Origin: Sphingomonas hankookensis
GTDB lineage: Bacteria; Pseudomonadota; Alphaproteobacteria; Sphingomonadales; Sphingomonadaceae
Reading direction: 5' to 3'
Length of the DNA: 64,000 bases
NCBI RefSeq assembly: GCF_001619955.1
Contig: NZ_LQQO01000001.1
Location: 186,001-250,000 of the forward strand
Part shown: positions 9,329 to 18,348 of the stretch, one piece after another
Layout of the letters: the number at the start of each line of letters is the position of its first letter
How positions within the stretch are numbered: position 1 is the first letter of the stretch
Notes under the pieces: generated by a model
What the model was told of the DNA's origin: nothing
Database searches by the model: none
The model's input: only the letters and a program-made list of their open reading frames with translations
Made by a program: the position numbers and the translations under genes

Positions 9329-10521
9329 TCGATGACGATGTGATCGTCCGCGTCGCCGCGCGGGGCGAAGGCGTGACCGGCGACGGCGTTCACGTCCCGC
9401 TCGCCGCGCCGGGCGACCGGCTGTTGCCCGACGGCTCGCTGCAATTCGGCCCGCATCATGCCGAACCGCCCTGCCGCCACTTTCCGGCGTGCGGCGGGTG
9501 CCAGCTTCAGCACCTCGACCTGGCGAGCGAGGCCGATTTCGTCGCCGACCGCGTGCGCGGGGCGCTGGCATCGCAATCGCTCGACGCCCCCGTCCGGCCG
9601 GCGATCCTGTCGGCACCGCAAACCCGCCGCCGCGCGACGCTCCATGCCGACCGGCGCGGCAAGCAGGTGACGCTCGGCTTCACCGAAAGTGGCAGTCACC
9701 GCATCGTTGATCTGCGCGAATGCCATGTCCTGCTGCCCGAACTCTTCGCCGCCGTAGCCCCGCTGCGCTGGCTGCTGGCGACCGCGCTCAAGGACCGGTC
9801 GCGCGCCGATGTTCATCTCGCGCGGGTGGATCAGGGCGTCGACGTCCTCATCATCGGCCAGATTGCCGAAGGGCTGGCCGCCGCCGAAGCGCTGACCGCC
9901 TTTGCACAGGACCAGCGGCTCGCCCGGCTGTCGATCGACGACGGCATGGGTGCGGAGGCGCGGTGGGAGCCGGAACCGGTCACGGTGACGCTGGGCGGCG
10001 TGCCGGTGCCGTTCCCGCCGGGCAGTTTCCTGCAGGCGACCGGCGATGGCGAGGCCGCGCTGATCGCGGCGGTCGACGAAGCGGTTGCCGGCGCGGCCAT
10101 CGTCGCCGACCTGTTCGCCGGGCTAGGCACCTTCACCCTGTCGCGTGGTGTCAACATCCGCACCTATGCGGGGGAGGCGGGAAGGGAGGCTATCATGGCG
10201 CTGAAGCTCGCCGCCGCCCGCGCGGGCCGCCCGGTCGTCGCCGACCATCGCGACCTGTTCCGCCGCCCGCTGACCGCCACCGAACTCGACCGGTTCGACG
10301 CGGTGATCCTCGACCCGCCGCGCGCCGGCGCCCGCGAACAGGCGGCGGCACTGGCCGATAGCAAGGCGCCGGTCATCGCCTATGTTTCGTGCAATCCCAG
10401 CAGCTTCGCGCGTGATGCTAAGACGTTGGTACAAGCCGGCTACCGCATCGACTGGGTCCAGCCGGTCGGGCAGTTCCGCTGGTCGACCCATGTCGAACTG
10501 GTCGCGCGACTGGTCCGCTGA
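9319..10521 (+). CDS. Class I SAM-dependent RNA (uracil-5) methyltransferase, TrmA/RlmD family
   Basis: This 400-aa COG2265 enzyme is expected to make 5-methyluridine in rRNA or tRNA. It has an N-terminal Fe-S signature with Cys52, Cys58 and Cys61 in CRHFPACGGC. The SAM site includes ADLFAGLGTF (about 263-272), followed by DPPRAGAREQ and the catalytic Cys at about 358 in YVSCNPSS. The target nucleotide (23S U747/U1939-like or tRNA U54) cannot be settled from sequence. The ATG at 9319 sits inside the last codons of nnr and gives a start typical of homologues (MSLIDDDVI). The next gene is convergent. Confidence 0.9.
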   Translation: MSLIDDDVIVRVAARGEGVTGDGVHVPLAAPGDRLLPDGSLQFGPHHAEPPCRHFPACGGCQLQHLDLASEADFVADRVRGALASQSLDAPVRPAILSAPQTRRRATLHADRRGKQVTLGFTESGSHRIVDLRECHVLLPELFAAVAPLRWLLATALKDRSRADVHLARVDQGVDVLIIGQIAEGLAAAEALTAFAQDQRLARLSIDDGMGAEARWEPEPVTVTLGGVPVPFPPGSFLQATGDGEAALIAAVDEAVAGAAIVADLFAGLGTFTLSRGVNIRTYAGEAGREAIMALKLAAARAGRPVVADHRDLFRRPLTATELDRFDAVILDPPRAGAREQAAALADSKAPVIAYVSCNPSSFARDAKTLVQAGYRIDWVQPVGQFRWSTHVELVARLVR

Positions 10522-10585
10522 CTTTCCTACACGCCACCGATCTGCCATTCAGGGTCGGCGGCGGGGCAGGGCAAGACCGGGCATG

Positions 10586-10625
10586 GCACGAAAAGCGCAC
10601 GAGTGTGAACTTAGTGAACTTTGAC
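10586..10625 (+). repeat. Hairpin plus tandem GTGAACTTA/GTGAACTTT element, copy 1
   Basis: An intergenic element between convergent genes. A weak stem (GCAC/GCGC with one mismatch, loop GAAAA) is followed by GAGT and two adjacent 9-mers, GTGAACTTA at 10605-10613 and GTGAACTTT at 10614-10622. The same 23-base core occurs without change at 28570-28592 and 58752-58774. It ends 3 bases before the truA stop codon. The function is not known to me. Confidence 0.75.
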
Positions 10626-10627
10626 GC

Positions 10628-11371
10628 TCAGCCGGGGTACTCAGCCCCCACGAAATACAGCCCGTCCGGCGGCGCGTTCAGCCACAGCGCCGACCGGTCG
10701 CGCGCCGCGAGGATATCGGCCAGATCGTCCGGCGTCCGCTTGCCTTGACCCACCATGGCAAGGCAGCCGACCATCGAGCGGACCTGATGATGCAGGAATG
10801 ACCGCGCGGCGGCATGGATGCGCATCCGGTCGCCATCGCGCTCCACCGCCAACCGGTCGAGCGTCCGCAGCGGACTGTCCGCCTGGCAATGTGCCGAGCG
10901 AAAGGTGGTGAAGTCGTGCCGCCCGACCAACCGTGCCGCGCCTTCCGCCATCGCCTCGGCATCCAGCGGCTGCGGCACCCGCCATGCCAGCCCCAGCTCA
11001 TGGGTCAGCGGCGCGCGACGGCACGTGATGCGATAGACATAGGCTCGCCGCATGCAGGAAAAGCGTGCATGCCAGTCGTCGGGCACGACTTCGCAGTCGA
11101 GGATCGCGACCGGATCTGGCCGCAGCCGGGCGTTCAGCGCCTCCATCAACCGGAACGGGTCGATCGCCTTCGCAACGTCGACATGCGCCCGCATCCCCGT
11201 CGCATGGACCCCGGCATCGGTACGCCCGGCGGCATGGACCGCCGCCTGCTCGCCGGTCACCTCGAACAGCGCGCGCTCGATCGATCCTTGCACGCTCGCC
11301 CCTTCGGACTGGCGCTGCCAGCCGACGAACGGCCGTCCGTCATATTCGACCGTCAGGGCGAACCGGGTCAT
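10628..11371 (-). CDS. truA: tRNA pseudouridine(38-40) synthase
   Basis: TruA isomerises uridines 38, 39 and 40 in the tRNA anticodon arm. The 247-aa product begins [12 protein letters not shown] and carries the catalytic Asp at about residue 52 in [11 protein letters not shown]. The C-terminal half contains [14 protein letters not shown], also typical. The ATG at 11371 overlaps the fmt stop by 4 bases (ATGA), giving the common fmt-truA operon with coupled translation. The gene ends beside a repeated GTGAACTT element in a convergent intergenic region. Confidence 0.97.
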   Translation of the reverse strand: MTRFALTVEYDGRPFVGWQRQSEGASVQGSIERALFEVTGEQAAVHAAGRTDAGVHATGMRAHVDVAKAIDPFRLMEALNARLRPDPVAILDCEVVPDDWHARFSCMRRAYVYRITCRRAPLTHELGLAWRVPQPLDAEAMAEGAARLVGRHDFTTFRSAHCQADSPLRTLDRLAVERDGDRMRIHAAARSFLHHQVRSMVGCLAMVGQGKRTPDDLADILAARDRSALWLNAPPDGLYFVGAEYPG

Positions 11372-12276
11372 GCGACACGCGTGCCCTTCGGGATCGCAAA
11401 GCCGCGCAGCATTTCGTCCGCCGACGTCACGCCACGCCCGGCGCGCTGCACCAGTACCGGCACCAACACGCCGTCCGCACAGGCGATCTCCAGTCGGTCG
11501 CCGATCACGGTTCCCGGTTCGCCGCCGCCATCCGGCACGACCCGCGCCGACAGTATCTTGATCCGCTCGCCCTGCACTTCGAGGAACGCGCCGGGCGCCG
11601 GGTTGAACGCGCGCACCTGCCGCTCGGCATCGACCGCGTTGCCGTCGAAGCGCAGCCGCGCCTCGGCCTTGTCGATCTTGGCGGCATGGGTCACGCCCTC
11701 GCTCGCCTGTTCGACCGGCGGATAGGCGTCGGGGTCGGCGAGCACTTCCAGCATCAGCCGTGCGCCCATCGCGCTCAGCTCGATCGCCAGTTCGCCCGCC
11801 GTCTTGCCCGCGACCGGCGTCCGCCCTTCCAGCCGCACCGGCCCGGTATCCATCCCCGCCGCCATCTGCATGATGCCGACGCCGGTTTCGGCATCGCCGG
11901 CGAGGATCGCCCGCTGGATCGGCGCCGCCCCCCGCCAGCGCGGCAGCAGCGATCCATGGACGTTCAGACACCCGAGACGCGGCGCATCCAGCACCGCACG
12001 CGGCAACAGCAACCCATAGGCAGCGACCACCGCGACATCGGCATTCAGCGCGGCGAACTCGGCCTGCACCGCCGGATCGCGCAACGACTCCGGCACCCGC
12101 ACCGCGATCCCCAGCGATTCGGCCAGTTTGTGAACCGGGGAGGGGGTCAGCGCCTTGCCCCGCCCCGCACGACGCGGCGGCTGGCTGTACGAAGCGACGA
12201 CGTCATGCCCCGCATCGACCAGCGCCTGAAGGATTGGCACCGCAAATTCGGGCGTGCCCATGAAGATGATCCGCAT
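11368..12276 (-). CDS. fmt: Methionyl-tRNA formyltransferase
   Basis: Fmt formylates initiator Met-tRNA using 10-formyl-tetrahydrofolate. The 302-aa protein starts [14 protein letters not shown] and has the catalytic segment [16 protein letters not shown] at residues 105-120, followed by GVGIMQM with the expected Asp nearby (GMDTGP). The ATG at 12276 is chosen over one five codons upstream because it begins at the conserved MRIIFMG. It is divergent from recR across 53 bases. Def, which removes the formyl group later, lies 0.7 kb away on the other strand. Confidence 0.97.
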   Translation of the reverse strand: MRIIFMGTPEFAVPILQALVDAGHDVVASYSQPPRRAGRGKALTPSPVHKLAESLGIAVRVPESLRDPAVQAEFAALNADVAVVAAYGLLLPRAVLDAPRLGCLNVHGSLLPRWRGAAPIQRAILAGDAETGVGIMQMAAGMDTGPVRLEGRTPVAGKTAGELAIELSAMGARLMLEVLADPDAYPPVEQASEGVTHAAKIDKAEARLRFDGNAVDAERQVRAFNPAPGAFLEVQGERIKILSARVVPDGGGEPGTVIGDRLEIACADGVLVPVLVQRAGRGVTSADEMLRGFAIPKGTRVA

Positions 12277-12329
12277 GACGCCTCTCGACACCGTGGCGTC
12301 CGTCCGCGCAACCCCCTATCTTGGGCCCG

Positions 12330-12926
12330 ATGGCCTCTCCCGAAATCGACGCGCTGACGCAGGCGCTCTCCCGCCTCCCCGGTCTAGGGCCCCGTTCGGC
12401 GCGCCGCGCGGTGCTGCATCTGGTCAAAAAGCGGGAGACGGCGCTCGACCCGCTGCTGACCGCGCTCGACCGGGTGGCGCGCAATCTGGCGACCTGTTCG
12501 ACCTGCGGCAATGTCGACACGACCGACCCGTGCGGCATCTGCACCGACCCGCGCCGCGATGACCGGTCGCTGTGCGTGGTGGAGGAGGTCGCCGACCTTT
12601 GGGCGCTCGACCGCGCGCGACTGTTCCCCGGCCGCTTTCATGTGCTGGGCGGTCGGCTGTCGGCACTGGAAGGCGTCCGTCCCGACGATCTCGCCATCGA
12701 TTCGCTGGTCGGCCGCGTCGCGGCGGGCGGGATCGACGAAGTCGTCCTCGCGATGAACGCCACGCTGGAGGGGCAGACCACGGCCCATTACATCGCCGAG
12801 CGGATCGAGAAATATCCGGTCCGCCTGACCCAGCTCGCCCATGGCCTGCCGGTCGGCGGCGAACTCGACTATCTCGACGAAGGCACGCTGGCACAGGCGC
12901 TCCGCGCACGACGCCCGGTCGCTTGA
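12330..12926 (+). CDS. recR: Recombination mediator protein RecR
   Basis: RecR works with RecF and RecO to load RecA on gapped DNA. The 198-aa length is standard. An N-terminal helix-hairpin-helix ([14 protein letters not shown], 13-26) precedes a C4 zinc finger with Cys56, 59, 68 and 71, then a Toprim domain with [12 protein letters not shown] and [11 protein letters not shown]. The start is the ATG at 12330; a TTG three codons earlier is less likely. There is no Shine-Dalgarno. A TATCTT hexamer ends 7 bases before the ATG, so transcription could begin at or next to the start codon. Confidence 0.96.
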   Translation: MASPEIDALTQALSRLPGLGPRSARRAVLHLVKKRETALDPLLTALDRVARNLATCSTCGNVDTTDPCGICTDPRRDDRSLCVVEEVADLWALDRARLFPGRFHVLGGRLSALEGVRPDDLAIDSLVGRVAAGGIDEVVLAMNATLEGQTTAHYIAERIEKYPVRLTQLAHGLPVGGELDYLDEGTLAQALRARRPVA

Positions 12927-12951
12927 CGCCCCGGACTATGCTACATAGCTA
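12923..12951 (+). promoter_or_regulatory. Candidate promoter for def, possibly leaderless
   Basis: TTGACG at 12923-12928 and TAGCTA at 12946-12951 are separated by 17 bases. Standard spacing would place transcription start at 12958, the A of the def ATG. No ribosome-binding site precedes that ATG. This is a sequence-based prediction only. Confidence 0.45.
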
Positions 12952-12957
12952 GCCGCT

Positions 12958-13482
12958 ATGGCCATTCTTCCGATCATCGAAATCCCCGACCCGCGCCTCC
13001 GCCTCGTCTCCGAACCCGTGGAGGGCGTGACGGACGAGGTAAAGACCCTCATCGCCGACATGTTCGACACGATGTACGACGCGCCGGGCATCGGTCTTGC
13101 CGCGATCCAGGTCGCCGTGCCGAAGCGCGTGCTGGTCATCGACCTGCAGGACGAGGAGGATGACGAGGGCAAGCCGGTCAAGGCGCCGCATGCCTTCGTC
13201 AATCCGGTGATCGAGGAAGTGTCGGAAGAGCTGTCGACCTATCAGGAAGGCTGCCTGTCGATCCCCGAACAATATGCCGATGTCGTCCGTCCCGCGCGCT
13301 GCCGCGTGACGTGGCTGGACGAAAAGGGCGACGCCCATGACCAATGGCTCGACGGGTTGATGGCGACCTGTCTCCAGCATGAAATGGACCATTTGAACGG
13401 GGTACTGTTCATCGACCATCTCTCGCGGCTGAAGCGCGACATGGTCATCAAGAAGCTGAACAAGGCGCGCAAGGCGGCGTAA
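12958..13482 (+). CDS. def: Peptide deformylase
   Basis: Def removes the N-formyl group from new polypeptides using a bound Fe2+. All three family motifs are present in this 174-aa protein: GIGLAAIQ (44-51), EGCLS with metal-ligand Cys99, and HEMDH with ligands His141 and His145 and catalytic Glu142. An acidic loop (DEEDDEGKP, about 66-74) is typical of alphaproteobacterial type I enzymes. No Shine-Dalgarno is visible; the upstream promoter-like spacing suggests a leaderless mRNA. Functionally it pairs with fmt nearby. Confidence 0.98.
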   Translation: MAILPIIEIPDPRLRLVSEPVEGVTDEVKTLIADMFDTMYDAPGIGLAAIQVAVPKRVLVIDLQDEEDDEGKPVKAPHAFVNPVIEEVSEELSTYQEGCLSIPEQYADVVRPARCRVTWLDEKGDAHDQWLDGLMATCLQHEMDHLNGVLFIDHLSRLKRDMVIKKLNKARKAA

Positions 13483-13562
13483 GCGACGAACCGAACCCCG
13501 TTCGCCTTGTCGGGCGGGCGGGGCGGGGGTAGGTTCCGGGTCCGTTCCTCCCGGAGTATCGC

Positions 13563-14969
13563 ATGGACCCGCTTGTCATCGTCATCGTCGCTGCCGTCCT
13601 GCTCGCGGGGCTGGCGATCGGCTGGCTGATGGGCAGCCGGCAGGTGCAGTCGCTGCGCGAGGAGCGCGACAAGCGCGAGGACGATTTCAAGCAGGCGATC
13701 GCCGACCTCGCTTTGGCCTCCGAACGCGCGAAGGAAGTACCGGCGCTGCGCGAGGAGCTGGCGGAAATCCGTGCCGACCGCGATGCGCTATTGCTCGACC
13801 ATGCTGCGCTCAAGGCGAATGCCGCAGCGTTCGAGGAACGGCTGACCGAGTTCAAGGACGCGCGCGAGGCGATGGCCGCGCAGTTCCGCGAAACCGCGCA
13901 TGTCATGCTGGAAGGCGCGCAGAAGCAGTTCCTGCAACGCGCCAACGAACGCTTCGCCCAGGCGGGCGACACCAACGAGATGAAGCTGAAGGCGTTGTTG
14001 GCCCCGGTCGAGGCGACGCTGAAGCGCTACGAAGCCAGCATGACCAAGGTCGAGGGCGAGCGGCAGGAAGCCTATGGCACGCTGAAGGGCCTGATGGACG
14101 CGATGCGCATCGGCCAGGAATCGGTCAAGAGCGAGGCGGCCAAGCTGGTCAACGCACTCCGTTCGGCGCCCAAGGCGCGGGGCCGCTGGGGCGAGCAGCA
14201 GTTGCGCAACGTGCTCGAAACCTGCGGCCTTGCCGAGCATACCGACTTCCAGATGGAGGTCTCGGTCGACCATGGCGACGGCCGCCTGCGTCCCGATGCC
14301 ATCGTCAAGGTGCCTGGCGGCAAGAGCCTCGTGATCGATGCCAAGGTGTCGCTCAACGCCTATCAGGACGCGCATGGCGCGGTGGACGAGGTCGAGCGCG
14401 CCGGCTTCATGACCGCACACGTCGCGTCGATGAAAAATCACGTCAACGCGCTGGGTGCCAAGAGCTACCAGTCGCAGTTCGAGGATACGCCCGATTATGT
14501 CGTCATGTTCGTGCCGGGCGAACATTTCCTTGCCGCCGCGCTCGAACATGATCCGGCGCTGTGGGACTATGCGTTCGACCGCCGGGTGCTGATCGCGACC
14601 CCGACCAACCTGATCGCCATCGCCCGTACCGTCGCGGCAGTGTGGCGGCAGGAAAAGCTCGCCGGCGAAGCGCGGCAGATCGGCCAGCTCGGCCGCGAAC
14701 TCCACGCCCGCCTCGCCAAGATGGGCGAGCATGTCGCCAAGCTCGGCAAGAATCTGGAAGGCGCGAACACCGCCTATAACGCATTCGTCGGCAGCCTCGA
14801 ATCGCAGGTGATGACGTCGGCCAAGCGGTTCGAGACGCTGAATATCGACACCGGCGGCAAGAGTATCGAGCCGCTGCCGGTCGTAGAGCAATCGCCGCGT
14901 CCGCTGACCAAGCTGGCGGTGGCTATCGCAGCGGCGGAGGAGAGTGCCGAGCTGGCTGTAGAGGAATGA
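13563..14969 (+). CDS. rmuC: DNA recombination protein RmuC
   Basis: A 468-aa RmuC-family protein, linked in E. coli to limiting rearrangements at inverted repeats. It has an N-terminal membrane anchor (VIVIVAAVLLAGLAIGWLMG), a long charged coiled coil (about 25-190), and then the PD-(D/E)XK-like RmuC core with RGRWGEQQLRNVLE (about 203-216), DAIVKVPGGKSLVIDAKVSL pieces and PDYVVMFVPGE. The anchor predicts a cytoplasmic domain tethered at the inner membrane. An in-frame GGAG sits upstream of the ATG at 13563. Its presence in a repeat-rich genome is suggestive but not evidence of a link. Confidence 0.93.
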   Translation: MDPLVIVIVAAVLLAGLAIGWLMGSRQVQSLREERDKREDDFKQAIADLALASERAKEVPALREELAEIRADRDALLLDHAALKANAAAFEERLTEFKDAREAMAAQFRETAHVMLEGAQKQFLQRANERFAQAGDTNEMKLKALLAPVEATLKRYEASMTKVEGERQEAYGTLKGLMDAMRIGQESVKSEAAKLVNALRSAPKARGRWGEQQLRNVLETCGLAEHTDFQMEVSVDHGDGRLRPDAIVKVPGGKSLVIDAKVSLNAYQDAHGAVDEVERAGFMTAHVASMKNHVNALGAKSYQSQFEDTPDYVVMFVPGEHFLAAALEHDPALWDYAFDRRVLIATPTNLIAIARTVAAVWRQEKLAGEARQIGQLGRELHARLAKMGEHVAKLGKNLEGANTAYNAFVGSLESQVMTSAKRFETLNIDTGGKSIEPLPVVEQSPRPLTKLAVAIAAAEESAELAVEE

Positions 14970-14982
14970 GATTTCTTCCTGC

Positions 14983-15016
14983 CGTTACCCCGGCTCAAGG
15001 CCGGGGAGACGATGAC
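14983..15016. repeat. REP-like palindrome fragment
   Basis: CCCCGGCTCAAGGCCGGGG, flanked by GTTA and GACGATGACG, lies between convergent rmuC and the arginase-family gene. It resembles one arm of the GTCACCCC-type repeats at 20630, 28446 and 43912, and its GC-rich stem may also help end transcription. Confidence 0.55.
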
Positions 15017-15045
15017 GCTGCGGGCAGCGGGTCATCTCGACCGTC

Positions 15046-15963
15046 TTACGCCCCCAAAACCAGTCCCATCGTCACCGCCACGATCCGCGCGGCCATCGCC
15101 GCACACAATCGATGCGGATCGTCGCGCGCCGGCACATATTCCGCCAGGACCAGCCCCGCGATCTCGCCCCTCTCGGCAAGTGCCGTCAGCAGCAGCACGA
15201 CCTCCTCGTAGCGTAACCCGCCCGGCGTCGGCATCGCCACCGCCGGGAACACCGCCGGATCGATCCCGTCGCAGTCGATCGACACCAGATACCGCCCGCC
15301 CGCCGGCACCTGATCGATCGCGGCGTCGATCCCGCCCCGGATCAGGTCATAGGCGGTAACGATCCGGCTGCCCCAGCCACGTGCATCCTCGATCTGCCAC
15401 GCGCCACCGCTGCCCAGCCCGCGCACCCCGACCTGCACCATGCCCGTGACATGCGGCATCTCCGCCAGCCGCCGCATCGGCGAGCCATAGCCGAGCGGCT
15501 CGCCCCGGATATCGTCGCCCCAATCGACATGCGCGTCGATCTGCACAACGGTCAGCGGCCCATGATCGGCGAAGGCGCTAGCGAACGGGATCGGCACCGA
15601 ATCATCGCCGCCCAGCAGGATCGGCACCGCACCGGCGTTCAGCACAGTCCGCGTCGTCGCCTCGATCCGCTCGCGATTGCCGGCCGCATCCTGCGGCCGC
15701 GTATCGACATCGCCGACATCCACCACCCCCCGCGCGTCATTCGGATCGGGGAAAGGCGTGAAGCCGAGGTCGAAATCGATCTGCGACAATTGCCGCGCGA
15801 ACCCCAGCGACGCCGCACGGACCGCCGCCGGTGCCTCGGCCGAATGGCTCGGTTCGCCATCATCATAGGGCGTCGCCTCGCTCGCGCCGAACAGCACGAT
15901 GCTGGGCTGGTCCAGCGCATCGATATCGGCGGCGGGCAGGGCGGCGAAGGTCGGGCGGGTCAT
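15046..15963 (-). CDS. Arginase/agmatinase-family (ureohydrolase) protein
   Basis: A 305-aa ureohydrolase that would cleave a guanidino or formamidino group, for example in agmatine, guanidinobutyrate or formiminoglutamate. The binuclear metal motifs are DAHVD (Asp143, His145, Asp147) and SIDCDGIDPAVFP (Asp230, Asp232). The first motif is GGDDS at 118-122, whereas arginases and agmatinases normally have GGDHS; the His metal ligand is replaced by Asp121. This points to a divergent subfamily, and the substrate is not predictable. Start ATG at 15963. It is transcribed away from the TrmH-type gene just upstream, with 30 bases between. Confidence 0.85.
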   Translation of the reverse strand: MTRPTFAALPAADIDALDQPSIVLFGASEATPYDDGEPSHSAEAPAAVRAASLGFARQLSQIDFDLGFTPFPDPNDARGVVDVGDVDTRPQDAAGNRERIEATTRTVLNAGAVPILLGGDDSVPIPFASAFADHGPLTVVQIDAHVDWGDDIRGEPLGYGSPMRRLAEMPHVTGMVQVGVRGLGSGGAWQIEDARGWGSRIVTAYDLIRGGIDAAIDQVPAGGRYLVSIDCDGIDPAVFPAVAMPTPGGLRYEEVVLLLTALAERGEIAGLVLAEYVPARDDPHRLCAAMAARIVAVTMGLVLGA

Positions 15964-15993
15964 CCCCTCTCAATCCCTCGCGACGCGGAAGGT

Positions 15994-16791
15994 TCAGGGC
16001 CGATGCTGCCCCAGCACCGTGTAGGCCATCACCGCCGTCGCCACCGCGGCGTTCAGGCTGTCGGCCTTGCCCAGCATCGGGATCTTCACCAGCAGGTCGC
16101 ATTCGGCAGCCATATGGTCCGGCATCCCCTGCGCCTCGTTGCCGGTCAGCAGGAAGGTCGGATCGGGATAGGTCGGCGCGCGATAGTCATGCTCGGTATC
16201 GAGGCTAAGACCGACCAACGTCCCCGGCCCACTGCGCAGCCAGTCCCTGAACGTCGCCCAATCGGCCCGCGCGACCGCGACGGTGAAGATCGCCCCCATG
16301 CTCGCGCGCACCGCCTCGACCGAAAACGGGTCGACGCACTCGTCGATCAGGATCAGTCCGCCCGCGCCCGTCGCATCGGCGGTGCGCAGGATCGTCCCCA
16401 GATTGCCCGGATCACGCAGGCGTTCGGCGACCAGCCATAGCGACGCATTGCGCCGGTCGATCTGCGCCAACTCGGTGGAGAATTCGTCATAGACGCCGAC
16501 GACCGACCCCGGATTGTCCTTGCCCGACAGTTTCGACAGGATGTCGACCGTGGTCGAAATCGCGATGCCGCCCGCCGCCTCGGTCTCCTCGATCAGCGTC
16601 TCCAGCAGCGGATGCTGCTCGCCGCTCGCGAAATACAGCTCGGCCGGCAGCCACCCCGCCTCGCGCGCTTCGGTCAGGATGCGCAGGCCCTCGGCCAGGA
16701 AGCGGCGCTGGTCGCGGCGATGGCGCTTCTCCCGCAGGTTGCGGGCGGCCTTCACCATCGGGTTCGAATAGGCGGTAATTTCGCGTGGCAT
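15994..16791 (-). CDS. TrmH/SpoU-family RNA 2'-O-methyltransferase
   Basis: A 265-aa SPOUT methylase. The N-terminal substrate-binding domain includes FLAEGLRILTEA (about 31-42). The C-terminal knot has the three family motifs: RLRDPGNLGTILRTADATGA (about 124-143), FLLTGNEAQGMP (about 217-228) and KIPMLGKADSLNAAVATAV (about 237-255). It should methylate a ribose in rRNA or tRNA; which position is not clear. It has standard length and an intact SAM site. The next gene upstream on this strand is only 9 bases away, suggesting co-transcription. Confidence 0.92.
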   Translation of the reverse strand: MPREITAYSNPMVKAARNLREKRHRRDQRRFLAEGLRILTEAREAGWLPAELYFASGEQHPLLETLIEETEAAGGIAISTTVDILSKLSGKDNPGSVVGVYDEFSTELAQIDRRNASLWLVAERLRDPGNLGTILRTADATGAGGLILIDECVDPFSVEAVRASMGAIFTVAVARADWATFRDWLRSGPGTLVGLSLDTEHDYRAPTYPDPTFLLTGNEAQGMPDHMAAECDLLVKIPMLGKADSLNAAVATAVMAYTVLGQHRP

Positions 16792-16800
16792 GGCCTCCGC

Positions 16801-17022
16801 CTAGCGCTCCTCGCGCTCCGCGTCGATGGAGTCGAGGATGCGCGTGCCCGCCATAAATACCGCGATCGGGCAGACCGCGAACAACAGTTTCCCGCCGATC
16901 CCGGGATATTGCGCCATGTAATGAAAGCCGCGCTCAACCGCGCCAACGCCCAAGCCGTAGATGACGAGGAAGGCCTCGAACTTCGACTTGATCGTGAACA
17001 GGTTTTTCAGCCGGGTCAGCAT
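16801..17022 (-). CDS. Small conserved membrane-associated protein
   Basis: A 73-aa protein with a basic start (MLTRLKNLFTIKSKF), a hydrophobic stretch FLVIYGLGVGAVERG, and a second hydrophobic segment KLLFAVCPIAVFMAGT, ending in a charged tail (DAEREER). It is probably an inner-membrane protein with one or two helices. Similar short proteins occur in sphingomonads as I recall, but I cannot assign a function. It sits between astB and the TrmH-type gene, same strand. A perfect 6-base inverted repeat (TACGCA-AAA-TGCGTA, 17033-17047) lies just upstream. Confidence 0.7.
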   Translation of the reverse strand: MLTRLKNLFTIKSKFEAFLVIYGLGVGAVERGFHYMAQYPGIGGKLLFAVCPIAVFMAGTRILDSIDAEREER

Positions 17023-17032
17023 GGTTCGAAAA

Positions 17033-17067
17033 TACGCAAAATGCGTACCATTGGCGGTTTTCCGCCA
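17033..17067 (-). terminator. Double stem-loop downstream of astB
   Basis: On the minus strand after the astB stop come TGGCGG-AAAA-CCGCCA (17052-17067) and then TACGCA-TTT-TGCGTA (17033-17047). They separate the ast operon from the small membrane protein gene. The second hairpin is also well placed to be an operator for that gene. There is no long U-run. Confidence 0.5.
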
Positions 17068-17088
17068 CTCCCGCCGCCCGACTGATGG

Positions 17089-18348
17089 TTAATTGTCAAT
17101 TAACCCGACAAGGTCGAGCGATTCCAGTAGCGCGCGGTGCGCCGCCTCGATCGCTTCGATCAGCGCGGGATCGCCGATATCGGCAGGTGCGATCCGTTCC
17201 GGCCAATGCGCCTCGACCACCGCCGCGATCCGGTCGAGCTTCGCGTCATCCACCAGGAACCGGGGATCGACCGTCGCCGGATCGGCCACGACCCGCAGCC
17301 GCAGGCAGGCCGGGCCGCCGCCATTGGCCATCGATTCGCGGACATCGACAACCTCCAGCCGGCGGATCGGTCCGTTGCCGGCGACCATTTCCTGCAACCA
17401 CGTCCACACCCGTTCATTGTCGCGCGCTTCGCTCGGCAGGATCAGCACCATGCCGCCGCCATCGGGCAGGGTCACCAACTGCGCATTGAACAGGTAGGAG
17501 GTGATCGCGTCGGCAAGGCTGACCCGGTCGGCCGGAACCTCGATGATCTCGACCGATGGCATTGCCGCACGCAGGTCGGCGAAGAAGCGATCGCGGTCCT
17601 CGAACGCCTGTTCATGCGCGAACAGCACCCGCTCGTTCGCCACCGCGACGACGTCGTTATGGAATGCGCCCGCCGCGATCGCCGCGTCGGACTGCCGCGC
17701 CAACAGCGTCCGTGCCGGATCGAGGCCGTGGGCGCGCGCAATCGCTTCCGACGCCTCGCGATGCTGACGCGCGGGAAAGGGGCCGCCGCTCACGCCATAG
17801 ACGAACACCTCGACTCCCTGTGCACCATGGGTTTCGCACAACCGCATATGGTTCGCCGCGCCCTCGTCGCCGAACGGGGCGGGCACCGGACCGTGCACGG
17901 CAAAGGCCGGATCGGCAAAGGCGATCCGCAACTGGGCCAACGTCTGCGGCCATTCATGGCTGCGATGCGGCATCGTCACCAGATTGGCGACGGTCAGGTG
18001 GCAGCGCCCGTCACCGCAATCGTTGGCCGGCGAAACCGTCGCCGCATTGGCCGCCCACATTGCCGACGCCGACAGCGCCTGTGCCCGGAGATGCGGCGGG
18101 GCACCGGCATAGTCCGTCGCGAGTTTCGCCAGCCAGCCATGGTCCGGGCGCGGATGCGGTAACAAAATGCCCTGCGTCAGCCCGAGCGCAAGGTTCGCGC
18201 GCATCTTGGCGATCCCCTGCAACGCCGCCGCGCGCGGCCGCGACGTCTCGCCCGCATTGCGCGTCGCCGCCAGATTGCCATGGCTCAGCCCGGCATAATT
18301 GTGGCTGGGACCGATGATCCCGTCGAAATTGATCTCGCGCACGCTCAT
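17089..18348 (-). CDS. astB: N-succinylarginine dihydrolase
   Basis: AstB converts N2-succinylarginine to N2-succinylornithine plus CO2 and two NH3, the second step of the arginine succinyltransferase pathway. The 419-aa protein starts with the family signature NFDGIIGPSHNYAGLSHGN. It also has NGGGPACLRLRV near the C-terminus, containing the catalytic Cys. The ATG at 18348 overlaps the astA stop by 4 bases. Its final codons form a perfect 8-base palindrome around the stop (17088-17104). Genes for astC and astD are not in the window. Confidence 0.95.
   Translation of the reverse strand: MSVREINFDGIIGPSHNYAGLSHGNLAATRNAGETSRPRAAALQGIAKMRANLALGLTQGILLPHPRPDHGWLAKLATDYAGAPPHLRAQALSASAMWAANAATVSPANDCGDGRCHLTVANLVTMPHRSHEWPQTLAQLRIAFADPAFAVHGPVPAPFGDEGAANHMRLCETHGAQGVEVFVYGVSGGPFPARQHREASEAIARAHGLDPARTLLARQSDAAIAAGAFHNDVVAVANERVLFAHEQAFEDRDRFFADLRAAMPSVEIIEVPADRVSLADAITSYLFNAQLVTLPDGGGMVLILPSEARDNERVWTWLQEMVAGNGPIRRLEVVDVRESMANGGGPACLRLRVVADPATVDPRFLVDDAKLDRIAAVVEAHWPERIAPADIGDPALIEAIEAAHRALLESLDLVGLIDN

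Noticed and set aside
10628..11971. A 447-codon frame that would fuse an extra N-terminus to TruA
   Set aside because: The extra part is the off-frame reading of fmt; TruA is complete from 11371 and overlaps fmt by the usual 4 bases.
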